DNA of 18,897 nucleotides, from contig DKUB01000086.1 of the NCBI GenBank assembly GCA_002490465.1, forward strand, positions 1 through 18,897, read 5' to 3'. Shown here in pieces: positions 8,345-16,119 of the stretch. Source of the stretch: Lachnoclostridium sp. UBA7215. Lineage in GTDB: Bacteria; Bacillota; Clostridia; Lachnospirales; Lachnospiraceae. The notes below the pieces were generated by a model, which had not been told where the DNA came from, did no database searches, and saw only the letters and a program-made list of their open reading frames with translations. The translations under genes were made by a program, and so were the position numbers. The first letter of the stretch is position 1, and every line of letters begins with the position of its first letter.

Positions 8345-8370
8345 TTAGCAATCTCCTGTTTCACTAAACT

Positions 8371-9708
8371 TTACTCCGGCATACTATCCCTCAAACACAA
8401 TACGCCCCAGCCAATATCCGGATTTGGGTATTCTCCATACACATCAAGCTGACGTGCACCGCGAATCAAATATGCCTTGACTTTCTCTCCATATAAATAA
8501 GGATCCTGTCCGTTCACGATGCCATACTGCATCAGCAGCGCTGCACTGCCTGTCACAAAAGGACATGCCATAGAAGTTCCGGTTTTTGATGTATAGCCCC
8601 CGCCCGGCGCACATGAGACAATATCTACTCCCGGTGCAGCAATATCCGGCTTTACCAGAGAGCAGCAGACAAATCCCTGTCCTGAAAAGGAAGCAAAGCT
8701 GTCTGTATTGCTGTTGTACGCAGCTACTGCCACGAGCTTAAAGGCGGTAGATGGAATCGTCAGGGTATCTCTTGTCATAGGAACTAAAAATCCGGTATCC
8801 GCATTAATAGTATTTCCACTTGGCATCCAGAGCCGAAACCGCCCATCAACAATTTCCCTTGGGGAAAACTGCAGTTTCCAAATACCGCTCCTCACTGTCG
8901 TCTGCACGCCCTCCGGAAGAAACTCTATATATATTTCCTGGTCCTTGCTGTAGGGAACCGGCTCCCCAAAGTACCATAGGAGTTCTGTTCCATCAAGCAC
9001 ATAGCGGTATGACCCCTGTGTATTTTCGGTCAGGCCAATGGACGCGCCGGAAGGGGCAGACAATGTTATTTGATAACGGTCTGCATAGTTTTTCCATATC
9101 TGAATGCTCAAATTTGTCTCTCCCGGTGCCACACTGAACTCTATCAGGCTTTCCCTGTCGGATGTGACTGTCCCCGAAGTATGCCTTGCATTGTTCCCCT
9201 CATTCCCACTCCCCACGCATATGACAGACCGCCCAACCCCAGCGACACTGTCTAAATAAGTCTCAAGCAGAGAAGTACCGTCATGGGAACCATAATTATT
9301 TCCATAACTCAAATTCAGTGCCAGCGGCTCAGCACGTAAAAGTGACATGCGCACACAGAAATCAACTCCCATCATAAGCTCTGTTGTCTGGGGAAATCCA
9401 TTGCGGCTTCTGCCCCGAAGTTTTACGACAATAATATCTGCCTCGTAGGCTACTCCGCGATTTTCTCCCCGGCTCGCTCTGCCGTTTCCTGCAGCAATTC
9501 CTGCCACATGTGTTCCGTGCCCGCTGCTGTCACGTGCCGGCGCATCACCTCCGGAGAGCAATATCTCGTTAATGTCCTCCTCTGAGTAATAACTTCCTAT
9601 CAAATACCCCTCCGGCGGACTTTTATCCTCTCTTGTCTGGTCCCAGATTCCCACAATACGGGTTGTGCCATCCTCATTGCAAAAATCAGGATGATAAATA
9701 TCGATTCC
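8371..9708 (-). pseudogene. S8 subtilisin-like peptidase, 3' fragment of an interrupted gene
   Basis: This frame encodes most of a subtilisin-like serine peptidase but lacks the N-terminal part with the catalytic Asp. The conserved sequence begins at GIDIYHPDF (codons from 9708), which normally directly follows the D-S-G motif. Visible are NEDGTTR, the catalytic His in SSGHGTHVAG (about residue 46 from a GTG at 9654), a roughly 130-residue inserted beta-rich region as in clostridial CspB-type and related enzymes, and the catalytic Ser in GTSMACPFVTG (about residue 361). An in-frame TAA at 9730-9732 lies in the interrupting DNA. The fragment is otherwise free of stops or frameshifts for 445 codons, so the break is recent or reversible. 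The GTG at 9654 has no good ribosome site. The missing piece lies at 11299-11682; joined, they give about 570 residues, a normal family length. Confidence 0.85.
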
Positions 9709-9742
9709 CTCTTGTGTTAATGTATTGTTTTAATTCCCTATA

Positions 9743-9782
9743 AGAAAAAGCCGGGAAGGTTTTTATACCAGCCGCCCGGCTT
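9743..9782 (-). terminator. Rho-independent terminator of the hemerythrin/receiver gene
   Basis: On the minus strand AAGCCGGG (9775-9782) pairs perfectly with CCCGGCTT (9748-9755) and is followed by TTTTTC. It lies 22 bp after the stop codon at 9804. Because it is inside the interrupting segment, it also separates the sigK transcript from the peptidase 3' fragment and the MBL gene. Confidence 0.8.
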
Positions 9783-9803
9783 CCATCGTTTCACTTATGT
9801 ATC

Positions 9804-11162
9804 TTAACGGCTTTTCTTTTTAAAATAGCCATCAATATTTTTCTTTATTTCTTCCGGCTTTTGATTTTTGGAAAGATAGCCCGCCGGTTTCAGGGACATA
9901 ACCTTAGTAATACTTTCCTTATCCACTCTTCCTGTCAGAAAAATCACGGGAATATCCGCAATATCCGCTTCTGAGCGTATCATCTCCAAAACCTGTCTGC
10001 CATCACACACGGGCATCTCATAATCGAGCAATACCAAATCCGGCCTGTTCAGAGTCAGGCTCCGGATAGCCGACATCCCGGAATTCGCATAACCAAGCTC
10101 ATAATCATCACTCAACAACTCTTTCATAAGCTCCAGCATCACACTGGAATCATCAACCACAAGAATTTTCTTTTTCTGGCTCGAATTTTCCTTCTCCTTC
10201 TCATTCTTTCTGAGATAATTTGCAACCTGTGCCATAGCATTTTCGGCCTTAATTGATATACCAATCCCACTCTCTGCAAGGTGTGGGGCAATTACACAAT
10301 AGGCAAAATATCCAGCTCCTGTATCAAACAAAAGGCTGAACTGGGGATTTTCCCTCTGGAACGCTTTCTTAAACTGTTCGTACGTGAGCAAATTCTCCGA
10401 GATTAACTCATACCCGTCATCCGGGCGAAACTGCTCTATAATGCGCTCTACAAACTGTTTGGCTGTAAAACGTACTACATTTAAAACCAATTCATTTACG
10501 GAATTGGTTTTCACATCCAGAATTTTACCAATCGTACTGAGAAGCAGCCTTTCCTCAAAAACTAAGGTTGTCTCCCATTTTTTCCCCTGCGTATTCTTGT
10601 ATGTCAGGCGGTAGTAAATTCCCTCTCCAAATTTTTCACCGCTATAACTCTCACTCATCATATGCGAATCCAATTGAAACATCTCATAAAGAAGCTGGAC
10701 AATCGCCTGTTCCATGGCTTTGCTCTCTTCTTTTGACATAAGGTTTTTCCAATAGCTATTTGTCTTCCCCGTGATGGCATGGTCTTCAATCAGGGTATGT
10801 CCAATCAGCCAGCCGGTACAAACTCCAAGAAAATGGCTGACAGCTTCCGGGGAATAATCGGATTCCTCCAGCTCCTGTTCCAGTCTGGGAAGTGTTTTAT
10901 CTCGAAAATCCTCATGAATGCGCTGGTGCATTTCCAAATCACTGTATTCAATCGATTTCATATATTCTTCTTCATCCGCAAAATGTTTCACTGCATGGCT
11001 TTTAAAAAACTTAATTCCCTCCTGGCAGGCCCACCGGCTCTTTTCCTCATCTTCTTCCATTGCAAAAAGCCTGTTAATAATCCGAAAAAGATTTTTATGC
11101 TCTTTATCAATGATATCAACTCCAATATTAAAGCGCTCTTCCCACACCAGTTGATTCTTCAT
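9804..11162 (-). CDS. Bacteriohemerythrin fused to a receiver (REC) domain
   Basis: A 452-residue soluble protein with three parts. Residues 1-135 are a bacteriohemerythrin domain with all seven diiron ligands recognisable and properly spaced: H22, H60, E64, H79, H83, H122 and D127. Such domains bind O2 and sometimes sense NO or iron. Residues about 150-318 form a middle domain I cannot name with confidence; it weakly recalls CheX/CheC-type proteins (LLSTIGKILDV, then SVNELVLNVVRFTAKQF). Residues about 332-448 are a receiver domain with D337/D338, phosphoacceptor D380 in LLDYEMP, T410 and K432. There is no DNA-binding output. The domain order suggests an oxygen-responsive regulator tied to phosphotransfer. 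The ATG has an AGGAGG site 7 bp upstream. It is the sole gene in the segment that splits the S8 peptidase gene. Confidence 0.88.
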   Translation of the reverse strand: MKNQLVWEERFNIGVDIIDKEHKNLFRIINRLFAMEEDEEKSRWACQEGIKFFKSHAVKHFADEEEYMKSIEYSDLEMHQRIHEDFRDKTLPRLEQELEESDYSPEAVSHFLGVCTGWLIGHTLIEDHAITGKTNSYWKNLMSKEESKAMEQAIVQLLYEMFQLDSHMMSESYSGEKFGEGIYYRLTYKNTQGKKWETTLVFEERLLLSTIGKILDVKTNSVNELVLNVVRFTAKQFVERIIEQFRPDDGYELISENLLTYEQFKKAFQRENPQFSLLFDTGAGYFAYCVIAPHLAESGIGISIKAENAMAQVANYLRKNEKEKENSSQKKKILVVDDSSVMLELMKELLSDDYELGYANSGMSAIRSLTLNRPDLVLLDYEMPVCDGRQVLEMIRSEADIADIPVIFLTGRVDKESITKVMSLKPAGYLSKNQKPEEIKKNIDGYFKKKSR

Positions 11163-11186
11163 ATTTGTCCTCCTATCATTCCAACC

Positions 11187-11202
11187 CAGAAAGTTCTTTC
11201 TG
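11187..11202. promoter_or_regulatory. Dyad in the leader of the hemerythrin/receiver gene
   Basis: CAGAAAG-TT-CTTTCTG forms 7-bp arms with a 2-bp spacer, 25 bp upstream of the start codon at 11162. It could be an operator or a short leader hairpin. No named regulator site matches it and no good promoter could be placed around it. Confidence 0.35.
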
Positions 11203-11271
11203 TAACTCTTATTGATATACTATACATTGTAACAAAATACCTTAATAAATACCAGTACCAGATTAATTTTT

Positions 11272-11682
11272 TTATAACAACAATATAACACGCTCCCCGG
11301 AATCAACAATTCCGACCAAAATTCCTCTTCCCGTAAGGTTATATGGCGCACGCTGTACCGGATTAATGCAGGAGGCAAGCTTTCCCTCATACACAGCAAA
11401 AGACAGCGCTTTTGGTTTCTCTATATACTCAATCTGCGGATTTTCTGCCAGCTGCATCAGCTGTGCCTGCGTCACTCTCAAAACAGCGTAACCGCCTAAC
11501 AGCTTTGTAACATAGTCAAACTCCTCCTCAATTGTTTGTATATCCCCGCTGTAACGCACCACAATCTCCCAGCGGTTATCTGTTTTATCATAACCGGCAG
11601 ACAGATTTTCGCTCTGTTCCCGCATACTCTCCGTTGTGTCCAGAGCCAGTTCCAGCAAATTTTCTATTTTACCATTCTCCAT
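11272..11682 (-). pseudogene. S8 subtilisin-like peptidase, 5' fragment of an interrupted gene
   Basis: The reading frame encodes the N-terminal prodomain-like region of a subtilisin-type peptidase (ENPQIEYIEKPKALSF resembles the end of inhibitor-type propeptides) and then TGRGILVGIVDSG, the catalytic Asp motif (D127, counted from the ATG at 11680-11682). After G129 it runs into foreign sequence (ERVILLL) and stops at 11272. The rest of the enzyme resumes in frame at 9708. The start lies 7 bp after the sigK stop, which indicates translational coupling to sigK; an in-frame ATG 20 codons further up would overlap sigK. The intact product was probably a sporulation-linked or cell-envelope protease, inferred only from the sigK context. 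As it stands it cannot be catalytic, since the His and Ser lie on the other fragment. Confidence 0.85.
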
Positions 11683-11689
11683 ATGTGCC

Positions 11690-12340
11690 CTATCCCTTTC
11701 TCTCATATGCTCTGCGCAGTTTCTGTAACGCCTTTTTCTCAATCCGGCTCACATAACTGCGGCTGATTCCCAGTTGTCTGGCAATCTCCCGCTGTGTCAC
11801 TTCCGGCCGCTCCATTTTATCCGGCTCCGGGGAAATACCATAGCGCAGACGGATAATATACTTCTCTCTATCCGTCAGATTCTCTTCAATAAATTCGTAC
11901 AAACTGGCTATCTTCTCCTCGCGCTCCATCCGCTCTGGAATATCCTCGTCTACTGTCTCAAGCACATCTAAAAAATTCATTGTGTTTCCTTCCCCGTCGT
12001 CCCCCCCAATCGGCTCAAAGAGAAAAACTTCCCTCGATTGTTTCTTATCACTGCGAAACGTCATTAGCAATTCATTGTCGATGCATCTCGACGCATATGT
12101 GGCAAGTCGGACTCCTTTTCCCTGACGGTATGTGTCTACTGCTTTAATCAACCCGATTGTCCCTATAGAAATCAGATCATCAATGCTGTGGTCCGAGTTG
12201 CTGTATTTTTTTACTAAATATGCCACTAATCTGAGATTTCTTTCAATCAATATATTTCTCGCTTCACGGTCGCCCTGCTCCCATCTCGCCACATATTCCT
12301 TTTCTTCCTCAATGCTTAATGGTTGTAGAAAAGACTGCAT
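11690..12340 (-). CDS. sigK: RNA polymerase sporulation sigma factor, SigK type
   Basis: A 216-residue sigma-70 family factor that directs late mother-cell transcription during sporulation. Region 2 is clear: ERNLRLVAYLVKKY, DLISIGTIGLIKAVDTY and RLATYASRCIDNELLM. Region 4 holds a C-terminal helix-turn-helix, TQREIARQLGISRSYVSRIEKKAL. The pattern is that of SigK rather than SigE, SigF or SigG. The N-terminus begins only about seven residues before QPLSIEEEKEY, so there is no room for the roughly 20-residue pro-sequence of the Bacillus subtilis protein; a factor without pro-sequence is also known in Clostridioides difficile. The gene is not interrupted by a skin element here. Of two adjacent ATGs, the second (12338-12340) is better spaced from GGAGG. 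It is followed at 7 bp by the S8 peptidase 5' fragment. Confidence 0.88.
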   Translation of the reverse strand: MQSFLQPLSIEEEKEYVARWEQGDREARNILIERNLRLVAYLVKKYSNSDHSIDDLISIGTIGLIKAVDTYRQGKGVRLATYASRCIDNELLMTFRSDKKQSREVFLFEPIGGDDGEGNTMNFLDVLETVDEDIPERMEREEKIASLYEFIEENLTDREKYIIRLRYGISPEPDKMERPEVTQREIARQLGISRSYVSRIEKKALQKLRRAYERKG

Positions 12341-12384
12341 CATACACCTCCGAAGAAACTATTTACAATAGCCAAACTATTTTC

Positions 12385-12404
12385 AATGTATGACAGCTGC
12401 TGTC
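12385..12404 (-). promoter_or_regulatory. Possible SigE/SigK-type -10 of sigK, with adjoining palindrome
   Basis: On the minus strand CATACATT (12385-12392) fits the SigE -10 pattern CATACAnT and lies about 45 bp before the sigK start. The -35 region is poor, so the call is weak. Overlapping its upstream side is a perfect palindrome GACAGC-T-GCTGTC (12392-12404) that could be an operator. SigE-dependent transcription of sigK is the known Bacillus arrangement; here it is inferred. Confidence 0.35.
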
Positions 12405-12438
12405 CATTAGTGCCTGGACGACAAAAATATCCTGAATT

Positions 12439-12474
12439 GCATAAACCATTTTAAATAAGCATAAACTTTTTATG
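12439..12474. promoter_or_regulatory. Direct and inverted repeats upstream of the bile salt hydrolase
   Basis: GCATAAAC occurs twice (12439-12446 and 12459-12466), exactly 20 bp apart start to start, about two helical turns. The second copy also forms a dyad CATAAA-CTT-TTTATG (12460-12474). They lie 36-71 bp upstream of the hydrolase ATG, where a regulator would bind. No convincing -35/-10 pair was found there. Confidence 0.4.
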
Positions 12475-12509
12475 AATGCCAAAAAATTCTTTTTTAAATG
12501 GAGGATTCT

Positions 12510-13484
12510 ATGTGTACTGCAATCACGTATGAAACAAAAGATTTTTATTTTGGTCGAACCCTGGACTATGAATACTCTTATAAAGATGAAATTGTTATCA
12601 CACCAAGAAATTACAGTTTCCAATTTTACAACAGCGAAATAATACACAATCACTACGCAATCATAGGCGTAGCACATGTTTCAGAAGATTATCCTCTCTA
12701 CTATGATGCCATAAATGAAAAAGGGCTTGGAATGGCCGGACTTAATTTTGCCGGAAATTCCTTCTATCAAAAAGAACATGCCTGCAAATGTAATATTGCT
12801 CCTTTTGAATTCGTGCCATGGGTCCTTTGCCAGTGCACGACAGTAGAAGAAACAAAAGAATTATTGGAAAATCTGAACCTTGTGAATACTCCCTTTAGCA
12901 AGGAGCTCCCCGTAGCCCCTCTGCACTGGATGATTGCCGGCCACGGTAAGGCTATTACAGTAGAATCCACAGAAGATGGCATACACATTTATGATAATCC
13001 CGTGGGGGTATTAACAAATAATCCTCCCTTTAACGAGCAAATGTTTCATCTTAACAACTTTATGAACTTAACCACAAAACAGCCCCAGAACAATTTTTGC
13101 AGCAAGCTCCCTCTGCAGGCATACAGCCGCGGCATGGGTGCGTTGGGACTCCCGGGGGATCTATCCTCCGAATCCCGCTTTGTGCGGGCCGCCTTTGTTA
13201 AATTAAATTCGGTATCCGGTGATTCGGAAGAAGAAAGCGTCAGCCAGTTTTTTCATATACTTGGTTCCGTTGACCAGCCAAAAGGATGCTGCGACTTAGG
13301 TGATGGGAAATATGAAATCACCTTTTATACTTCCTGTTGTAACGCCAGTAAAGGAATTTATTATTATACAACATACGAAAACCATCAGATTTCTGCCGTC
13401 TATATGCACAGAGAACGGCTGAATGCTCCCTGCATCATAAGATACCCTCTTATCCGCAAGGAACAGATACGGGTGCAAAACTAG
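12510..13484 (+). CDS. bsh: Bile salt hydrolase / choloylglycine hydrolase family enzyme
   Basis: A 324-residue Ntn hydrolase that cleaves the amide bond of glycine- or taurine-conjugated bile acids; some relatives act on penicillin V. The nucleophile C2 becomes N-terminal after Met removal (start MCTAITY). Other active-site residues are visible: R16 and D19 in FGRTLDY, N79 in GMAGLNFAG, N170 or N171 in GVLTNNPPF, and R223 in SSESRF, all close to the positions in the Clostridium perfringens enzyme. The loop before GLPGD reads YSRGMG; an S-R-G type loop has been associated with preference for glycine conjugates in lactobacilli, so that preference is a tentative prediction. There is no signal peptide, so it is cytoplasmic. 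The ATG at 12510 is fixed by the Cys and by a GGAGG site; an in-frame ATG four codons upstream would destroy the Ntn N-terminus. It is transcribed away from sigK. Confidence 0.95.
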   Translation: MCTAITYETKDFYFGRTLDYEYSYKDEIVITPRNYSFQFYNSEIIHNHYAIIGVAHVSEDYPLYYDAINEKGLGMAGLNFAGNSFYQKEHACKCNIAPFEFVPWVLCQCTTVEETKELLENLNLVNTPFSKELPVAPLHWMIAGHGKAITVESTEDGIHIYDNPVGVLTNNPPFNEQMFHLNNFMNLTTKQPQNNFCSKLPLQAYSRGMGALGLPGDLSSESRFVRAAFVKLNSVSGDSEEESVSQFFHILGSVDQPKGCCDLGDGKYEITFYTSCCNASKGIYYYTTYENHQISAVYMHRERLNAPCIIRYPLIRKEQIRVQN

Positions 13485-13529
13485 GGAAACTGCTTATGAA
13501 TTGTTTCGGCACTACTGAAAAAATATAAC

Positions 13530-13559
13530 TTGTCCGCCCTGCCACCAATATGATAAGAT
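13530..13559 (+). promoter_or_regulatory. Possible promoter of the Ig-like/NlpC-P60 gene
   Basis: TTGTCC (13530-13535) and TAAGAT (13554-13559) are 18 bp apart, with the -10 ending 34 bp before the ATG at 13594. Both boxes deviate from consensus. No terminator was found after the hydrolase stop at 13484, so read-through from the upstream gene is also possible. Confidence 0.4.
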
Positions 13560-13593
13560 GATACCAGCATCAATTATAAAAAGGAGCATTTCA

Positions 13594-14898
13594 ATGAACA
13601 GAAGAAAACAACGAACCATCAGGATACTGCTTTTTTTGTCTCTTTTCCTGTTTTTCCTCTGGCAGCCGGGAAATATCCCCGCATCAGAGGGAAAAGGGGA
13701 AAATATCATCATACATAACGGAGAATTTGTCCGGGACGAAGATGACTGGTCAGAGGACGAGCTCCTCTGTATTGGGGATACCGGAAAAATAGTACTGGAA
13801 GACGCTGACTCGATAAAGCGGGTAGAATACCTCTGCGACTGTCCGGAAATTATTTTTATTGATGAAAATGGCAATTATGAGGCAAAAGCCAGCGGTACAG
13901 CTATTGTAACCATTATCGGTTACGACAGCGGGGAAAACATAGTTTACGAGGGTTCTTGCCGCCTTTATGTCTGCAGTGACACAAGTAATATGTCCCTGGC
14001 CTCCAAAAAGCTTACTCTCTATCGAATCGGATACGAAACTGTTTCAGAAACTATTTTCCTGAAAAATGCACCGGATTTATCCCGGCATATCTTTAACTAC
14101 GAATCGTCTAATAGAGAAATGTCTGTGGAATGTTCTCTTGATTCCACCAATAACACTTTACTTATTACGTCCTATGGCAGCGGCAGCACAACTCTGACAA
14201 TTACCATCAATGGTAATTCCTATACTATTACGGTAAATGTCCGGGATGTACTTATAAATAAAGGCACTGCTCTGCTCGCCAAAAAGGGAAATACTACTCT
14301 GAAATTAAAAGGATATCCCAAAAAGGTATCCTGGACCTCTACGGATAAGAAAATTGTATCTGTCAATGCCAATGGAAAAATCACGGGAAAAAAGACTGGC
14401 AATGCCATTGTCTATGCCACATTAAATGAAAAACGAATTGGTTGTGCAGTCTCTGTTGTTTCAAAAAAACTGAAAAAGACGGTCAATGAGGCAAAGCAAA
14501 TAGCCAGGGGAACTTACAGTCAGGCGAAACGGATGCAAAAGGGATTTTATGACTGCAGCTCCCTTGTCTGGCGCTCCTATACAAAATCGGGAAAATATTT
14601 TGGTAATAAAACATATGCGCCCGTTGCCGCTGATATCGCTAAATGGTGTATCAGCCGTAAAAAGAAAATAAAGGGCGGCCTTTCAGAAAAAAATATTACA
14701 AAAATGAAACTGCGCCCCGGTGATTTGCTTTTCCAGACAGGCAGCAATAATAACCGCTATAAGGGAATATACCACGTGGAAATGTTTGTTGGCTATTATT
14801 GTACCGGTTTTGAGGGTAAGACCCCAACCATTACCACGCTCTGGGCTGCCAGAGGCAGTGGATATGGATATTCCGGTGCTCTTATGGCGAGGCCATAA
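13594..14898 (+). CDS. Secreted Ig-like domain protein with NlpC/P60-type peptidase domain
   Basis: A 434-residue exported protein. A basic start and a hydrophobic stretch at residues 10-23 form a signal peptide or anchor. Residues about 40-290 hold beta-rich Ig-like modules; the last (about 220-288) is a clear bacterial Ig-like group 2 domain (KGYPKKVSWTSTDKKIVSVN, then GKITGKKTGNAIV). Residues about 295-434 form an NlpC/P60-type cysteine peptidase with C321 in FYDCSSLVW and H394 in GIYHVEMFVGYY; LRPGDLLF before the His is typical. Such enzymes cut peptide bonds in peptidoglycan stems. The third catalytic residue is not certain. The start at 13594 follows AAGGAG and keeps the signal sequence at the N-terminus; an in-frame ATG 12 codons upstream lacks a ribosome site. 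The next gene follows after 25 bp and is probably co-transcribed. Confidence 0.88.
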   Translation: MNRRKQRTIRILLFLSLFLFFLWQPGNIPASEGKGENIIIHNGEFVRDEDDWSEDELLCIGDTGKIVLEDADSIKRVEYLCDCPEIIFIDENGNYEAKASGTAIVTIIGYDSGENIVYEGSCRLYVCSDTSNMSLASKKLTLYRIGYETVSETIFLKNAPDLSRHIFNYESSNREMSVECSLDSTNNTLLITSYGSGSTTLTITINGNSYTITVNVRDVLINKGTALLAKKGNTTLKLKGYPKKVSWTSTDKKIVSVNANGKITGKKTGNAIVYATLNEKRIGCAVSVVSKKLKKTVNEAKQIARGTYSQAKRMQKGFYDCSSLVWRSYTKSGKYFGNKTYAPVAADIAKWCISRKKKIKGGLSEKNITKMKLRPGDLLFQTGSNNNRYKGIYHVEMFVGYYCTGFEGKTPTITTLWAARGSGYGYSGALMARP

Positions 14899-14923
14899 AA
14901 CAAAATACAAAATGGAGGGAACT

Positions 14924-16075
14924 ATGAATAAAAAAGAAGTATCCGAGATAAAAAAACGATTCACAAAAACTAAATGCAGCATTACCAGGCTGTGCGGCTG
15001 TTACGTTGATGCTGAAAAACAAAAACGGCTGACAATGAAAGAGGCCTTTCTTAGTCTGCCGGAAGAAGAAATGTTTAAGTACATTGATATTTTCCGCAAA
15101 ACACTCTCCGGTTCTATTGGAAAAACTCTGCTGAATATGGAATTTCCCCCGGAACAGGAAACGGCAGAGGACGGAACACAGCGCTTCCTGATGCAGCTGG
15201 TGGAGAGCAATCTCCAGGATGAAGAGCTTCTTGAGCGCTTCTATGATAAAGTCATAGAAACATACCCCTATCCGGAAAATTACATGATTATCCTCGTACA
15301 TGACGCCTATGACATTCCTAAAATAACAACGGATGGCATTGAAAATTTTGATGCCTCCGAATATGTATACAACTATATCCTGTGCAGTATCTGCCCGGTA
15401 AAACTCTCAAAACCGGGACTTTGCTACAATGCGCAGACAAACCACATTGAAGACCGCATTCGCGACTGGCTTGTGCAGCCGCCGGAACTCGGTTTTTTGT
15501 TTCCGGCTTTCAATGACCGCAATCAGGATGTACATAACCTTCTATACTATTCCAAAAATGCGGATGAACTGGACTCTTCCGTCACAGAAAATCTGCTGGG
15601 ATGCCGTTTCCCTCTCCCGCCCAAAAGCCAAAAGGAGGCATTTAATGCCATTGTGGAGGAATCACTCGGTCTCTCCTGTGACTATGAAGCAGTCAAGGCA
15701 ATCCATGAAAACCTGAATCAGATTGTCGAAGAAAATAAAGAAAACCCGGAGCCCCTGGCACTGGATAAAACAGATATGGTAAAGCTTTTAGAAAAAAGCG
15801 GTGTAGAGGAAGAAAACATTGAACAGTTTGAAACCCATTTTGATGAATCCATCGGTGAAAAGGAATCTCTGATGGCTGACAACATATCCAGCCTGCGCAA
15901 TTTTGAGGTGAGGACCCCGGATGTAACAGTCCGCGTAAATCCTGAGCGTACAGATTTAATAGAAACAAAAGTAATTGACGGAATCCCTTATCTGATGATT
16001 GAAATCAATGATTTAGTAGAGGTAAATGGTATCCAGATTGTATCCGAACTCTCAAAAAACGAAGAACCGTCATAG
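14924..16075 (+). CDS. DUF4317 family protein
   Basis: A 383-residue cytoplasmic protein of unknown function, recognised by its start (MNKKEVSEIKKRFT, then ITRLCGCYVDAEK) and by a later FLFPAFNDRNQDVHNLLYYSKN segment typical of DUF4317, a family common in Lachnospiraceae and other clostridia. There are no membrane segments or recognised catalytic motifs; the C-terminal third is acidic and helical. The ATG at 14924 has a GGAGGG site 6 bp ahead. The frame remains open far upstream into the peptidase gene, but that extension overlaps a real gene in another frame and is not translated. The stop codon lies inside a hairpin that acts as terminator for the opposite strand. Confidence 0.88.
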   Translation: MNKKEVSEIKKRFTKTKCSITRLCGCYVDAEKQKRLTMKEAFLSLPEEEMFKYIDIFRKTLSGSIGKTLLNMEFPPEQETAEDGTQRFLMQLVESNLQDEELLERFYDKVIETYPYPENYMIILVHDAYDIPKITTDGIENFDASEYVYNYILCSICPVKLSKPGLCYNAQTNHIEDRIRDWLVQPPELGFLFPAFNDRNQDVHNLLYYSKNADELDSSVTENLLGCRFPLPPKSQKEAFNAIVEESLGLSCDYEAVKAIHENLNQIVEENKENPEPLALDKTDMVKLLEKSGVEEENIEQFETHFDESIGEKESLMADNISSLRNFEVRTPDVTVRVNPERTDLIETKVIDGIPYLMIEINDLVEVNGIQIVSELSKNEEPS

Positions 16076-16085
16076 ACGGTTCTTC
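16054..16085 (-). terminator. Terminator of the flavodiiron gene, embedded in the end of the DUF4317 gene
   Basis: A perfect 11-bp stem with a 3-nt loop (GAAGAACCGTC 16061-16071, GACGGTTCTTC 16075-16085) includes the DUF4317 stop codon. On the minus strand it is followed by G and six T residues (16054-16059), a classic intrinsic terminator 34 bp after the flavodiiron stop. On the plus strand the tail is only TAAAC, so termination there is weaker but possible. Confidence 0.8.
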
Positions 16086-16119
16086 TAAACAACAGGGAAA
16101 ATTAGTCCTCACCCTTACC

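Larger units (their letters stand above)
9709..11298. mobile_element. 1.6-kb segment interrupting the S8 peptidase gene; no recombinase inside
   Basis: The segment lies exactly between the two parts of the peptidase gene. Removing it restores GATTCC+GGAATC, which reads D-S-G-I-D in frame and forms a perfect 12-bp palindrome. Near the ends are imperfect inverted repeats: GTGTTA-atg-TATTGTT on the left (9714-9729) and AACAATATAACAC on the right (11279-11291). CC/GG at the junction could be a 2-bp target duplication or simple ambiguity. Its only gene is a hemerythrin/receiver protein in the same orientation as the host gene, with its own terminator. Absence of a transposase or integrase suggests a non-autonomous element mobilised in trans. 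The boundaries are inferred from the reading frame of the host gene. Confidence 0.6.

Noticed and set aside
9709..11298. Segment in the S8 gene as an intein or group I/II intron
   Set aside because: It contains in-frame stops and its own terminator, so it is not an intein; it lacks an intron-encoded protein and no intron core was recognised. The gene it carries is unrelated to splicing.
8371..11682. Two separate tandem subtilisin genes rather than one split gene
   Set aside because: The 5' piece ends and the 3' piece begins at adjacent residues of the same motif with no overlap or duplication, which independent truncations would hardly produce.
11690..12340. skin-like interruption within sigK
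   Set aside because: The sigK frame is continuous through regions 2 and 4, so the interruption lies in the next gene, not in sigK.
14720..14923. Long upstream extension of the DUF4317 frame
   Set aside because: It overlaps the conserved NlpC/P60 domain in another frame, and a GGAGGG site with the family's typical N-terminus fixes the start at 14924.
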